NCBI GenBank assembly: GCA_017308345.1
Contig: JAFKFE010001146.1
Span: 1-5,869 of the forward strand
Source: Alphaproteobacteria bacterium
Lineage (GTDB): Bacteria; Pseudomonadota; Alphaproteobacteria; Rhizobiales; Rhizobiaceae
Reading direction: 5' to 3'
DNA length: 5,869 nucleotides
A model generated the notes under the pieces. That model was not told where the DNA came from. It did no database searches and was given only the letters and a program-made list of their open reading frames with translations. Below, one piece after another: positions 5,859 through 5,869 of the stretch. The translations under genes were made by a program, and so were the position numbers. The first letter of the stretch is position 1; the number at the start of each line of letters is the position of its first letter.

Positions 5859-5869
5859 TCGAGACTTCT

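Noticed and set aside
5855..5869. ATG overlapping the creatininase stop codon (ATGA) as the start of a further operon gene
   Set aside because: Only five codons are visible and there is no clear ribosome-binding sequence before it, so it cannot be told from chance.

Overview
The window is GC-rich with strongly GC-biased third codon positions, tightly packed genes and a mosaic palindromic intergenic element. This suggests an alphaproteobacterium of the Rhizobiales, perhaps Mesorhizobium or a close relative. That assignment is a judgement from protein and codon style; there is no rRNA or other marker here.

Left part (1-1446). The N-terminal half of a P-loop ATPase of the type found in large LuxR-type (or cyclase-linked) regulators reads leftward off the window edge. 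Across a 162-bp divergent spacer, a 90-residue DUF4242 protein reads rightward. The spacer holds two inverted-repeat structures that could be operators or leader structures. Next comes a small gene for a DUF1127-like protein with an unusually aromatic C-terminus. A perfect 20-bp palindrome lies at or just ahead of its start, and a GC-rich terminator-like stem overlaps its stop codon.

Middle (1447-2313). A 168-residue protein of unknown function has a clear signal peptide. It is followed by a 227-bp gene-free gap containing a highly structured palindromic element at about 2125-2235, which resembles a dispersed rhizobial intergenic repeat.

Right part (2314-5858). Three genes read rightward as a probable operon. 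They encode a 12-TM polysaccharide (Wzx/MATE-like) flippase, a BioF2/CelD-type GNAT acyltransferase whose start overlaps the flippase stop by one base, and an exported creatininase-family protein 27 bp further on. The first two fit surface-glycan assembly: cytoplasmic acylation or aminoacylation of a glycan or its precursor, and translocation of the lipid-linked unit. The third would act in the periplasm and departs from the usual creatininase metal-ligand pattern at two positions, so its activity is an open question.

No tRNA, rRNA, CRISPR array, insertion sequence or phage gene was seen. The most notable observations are the unusual exported creatininase homologue and its coupling to glycan genes, the 20-bp perfect palindrome, and the structured intergenic element.
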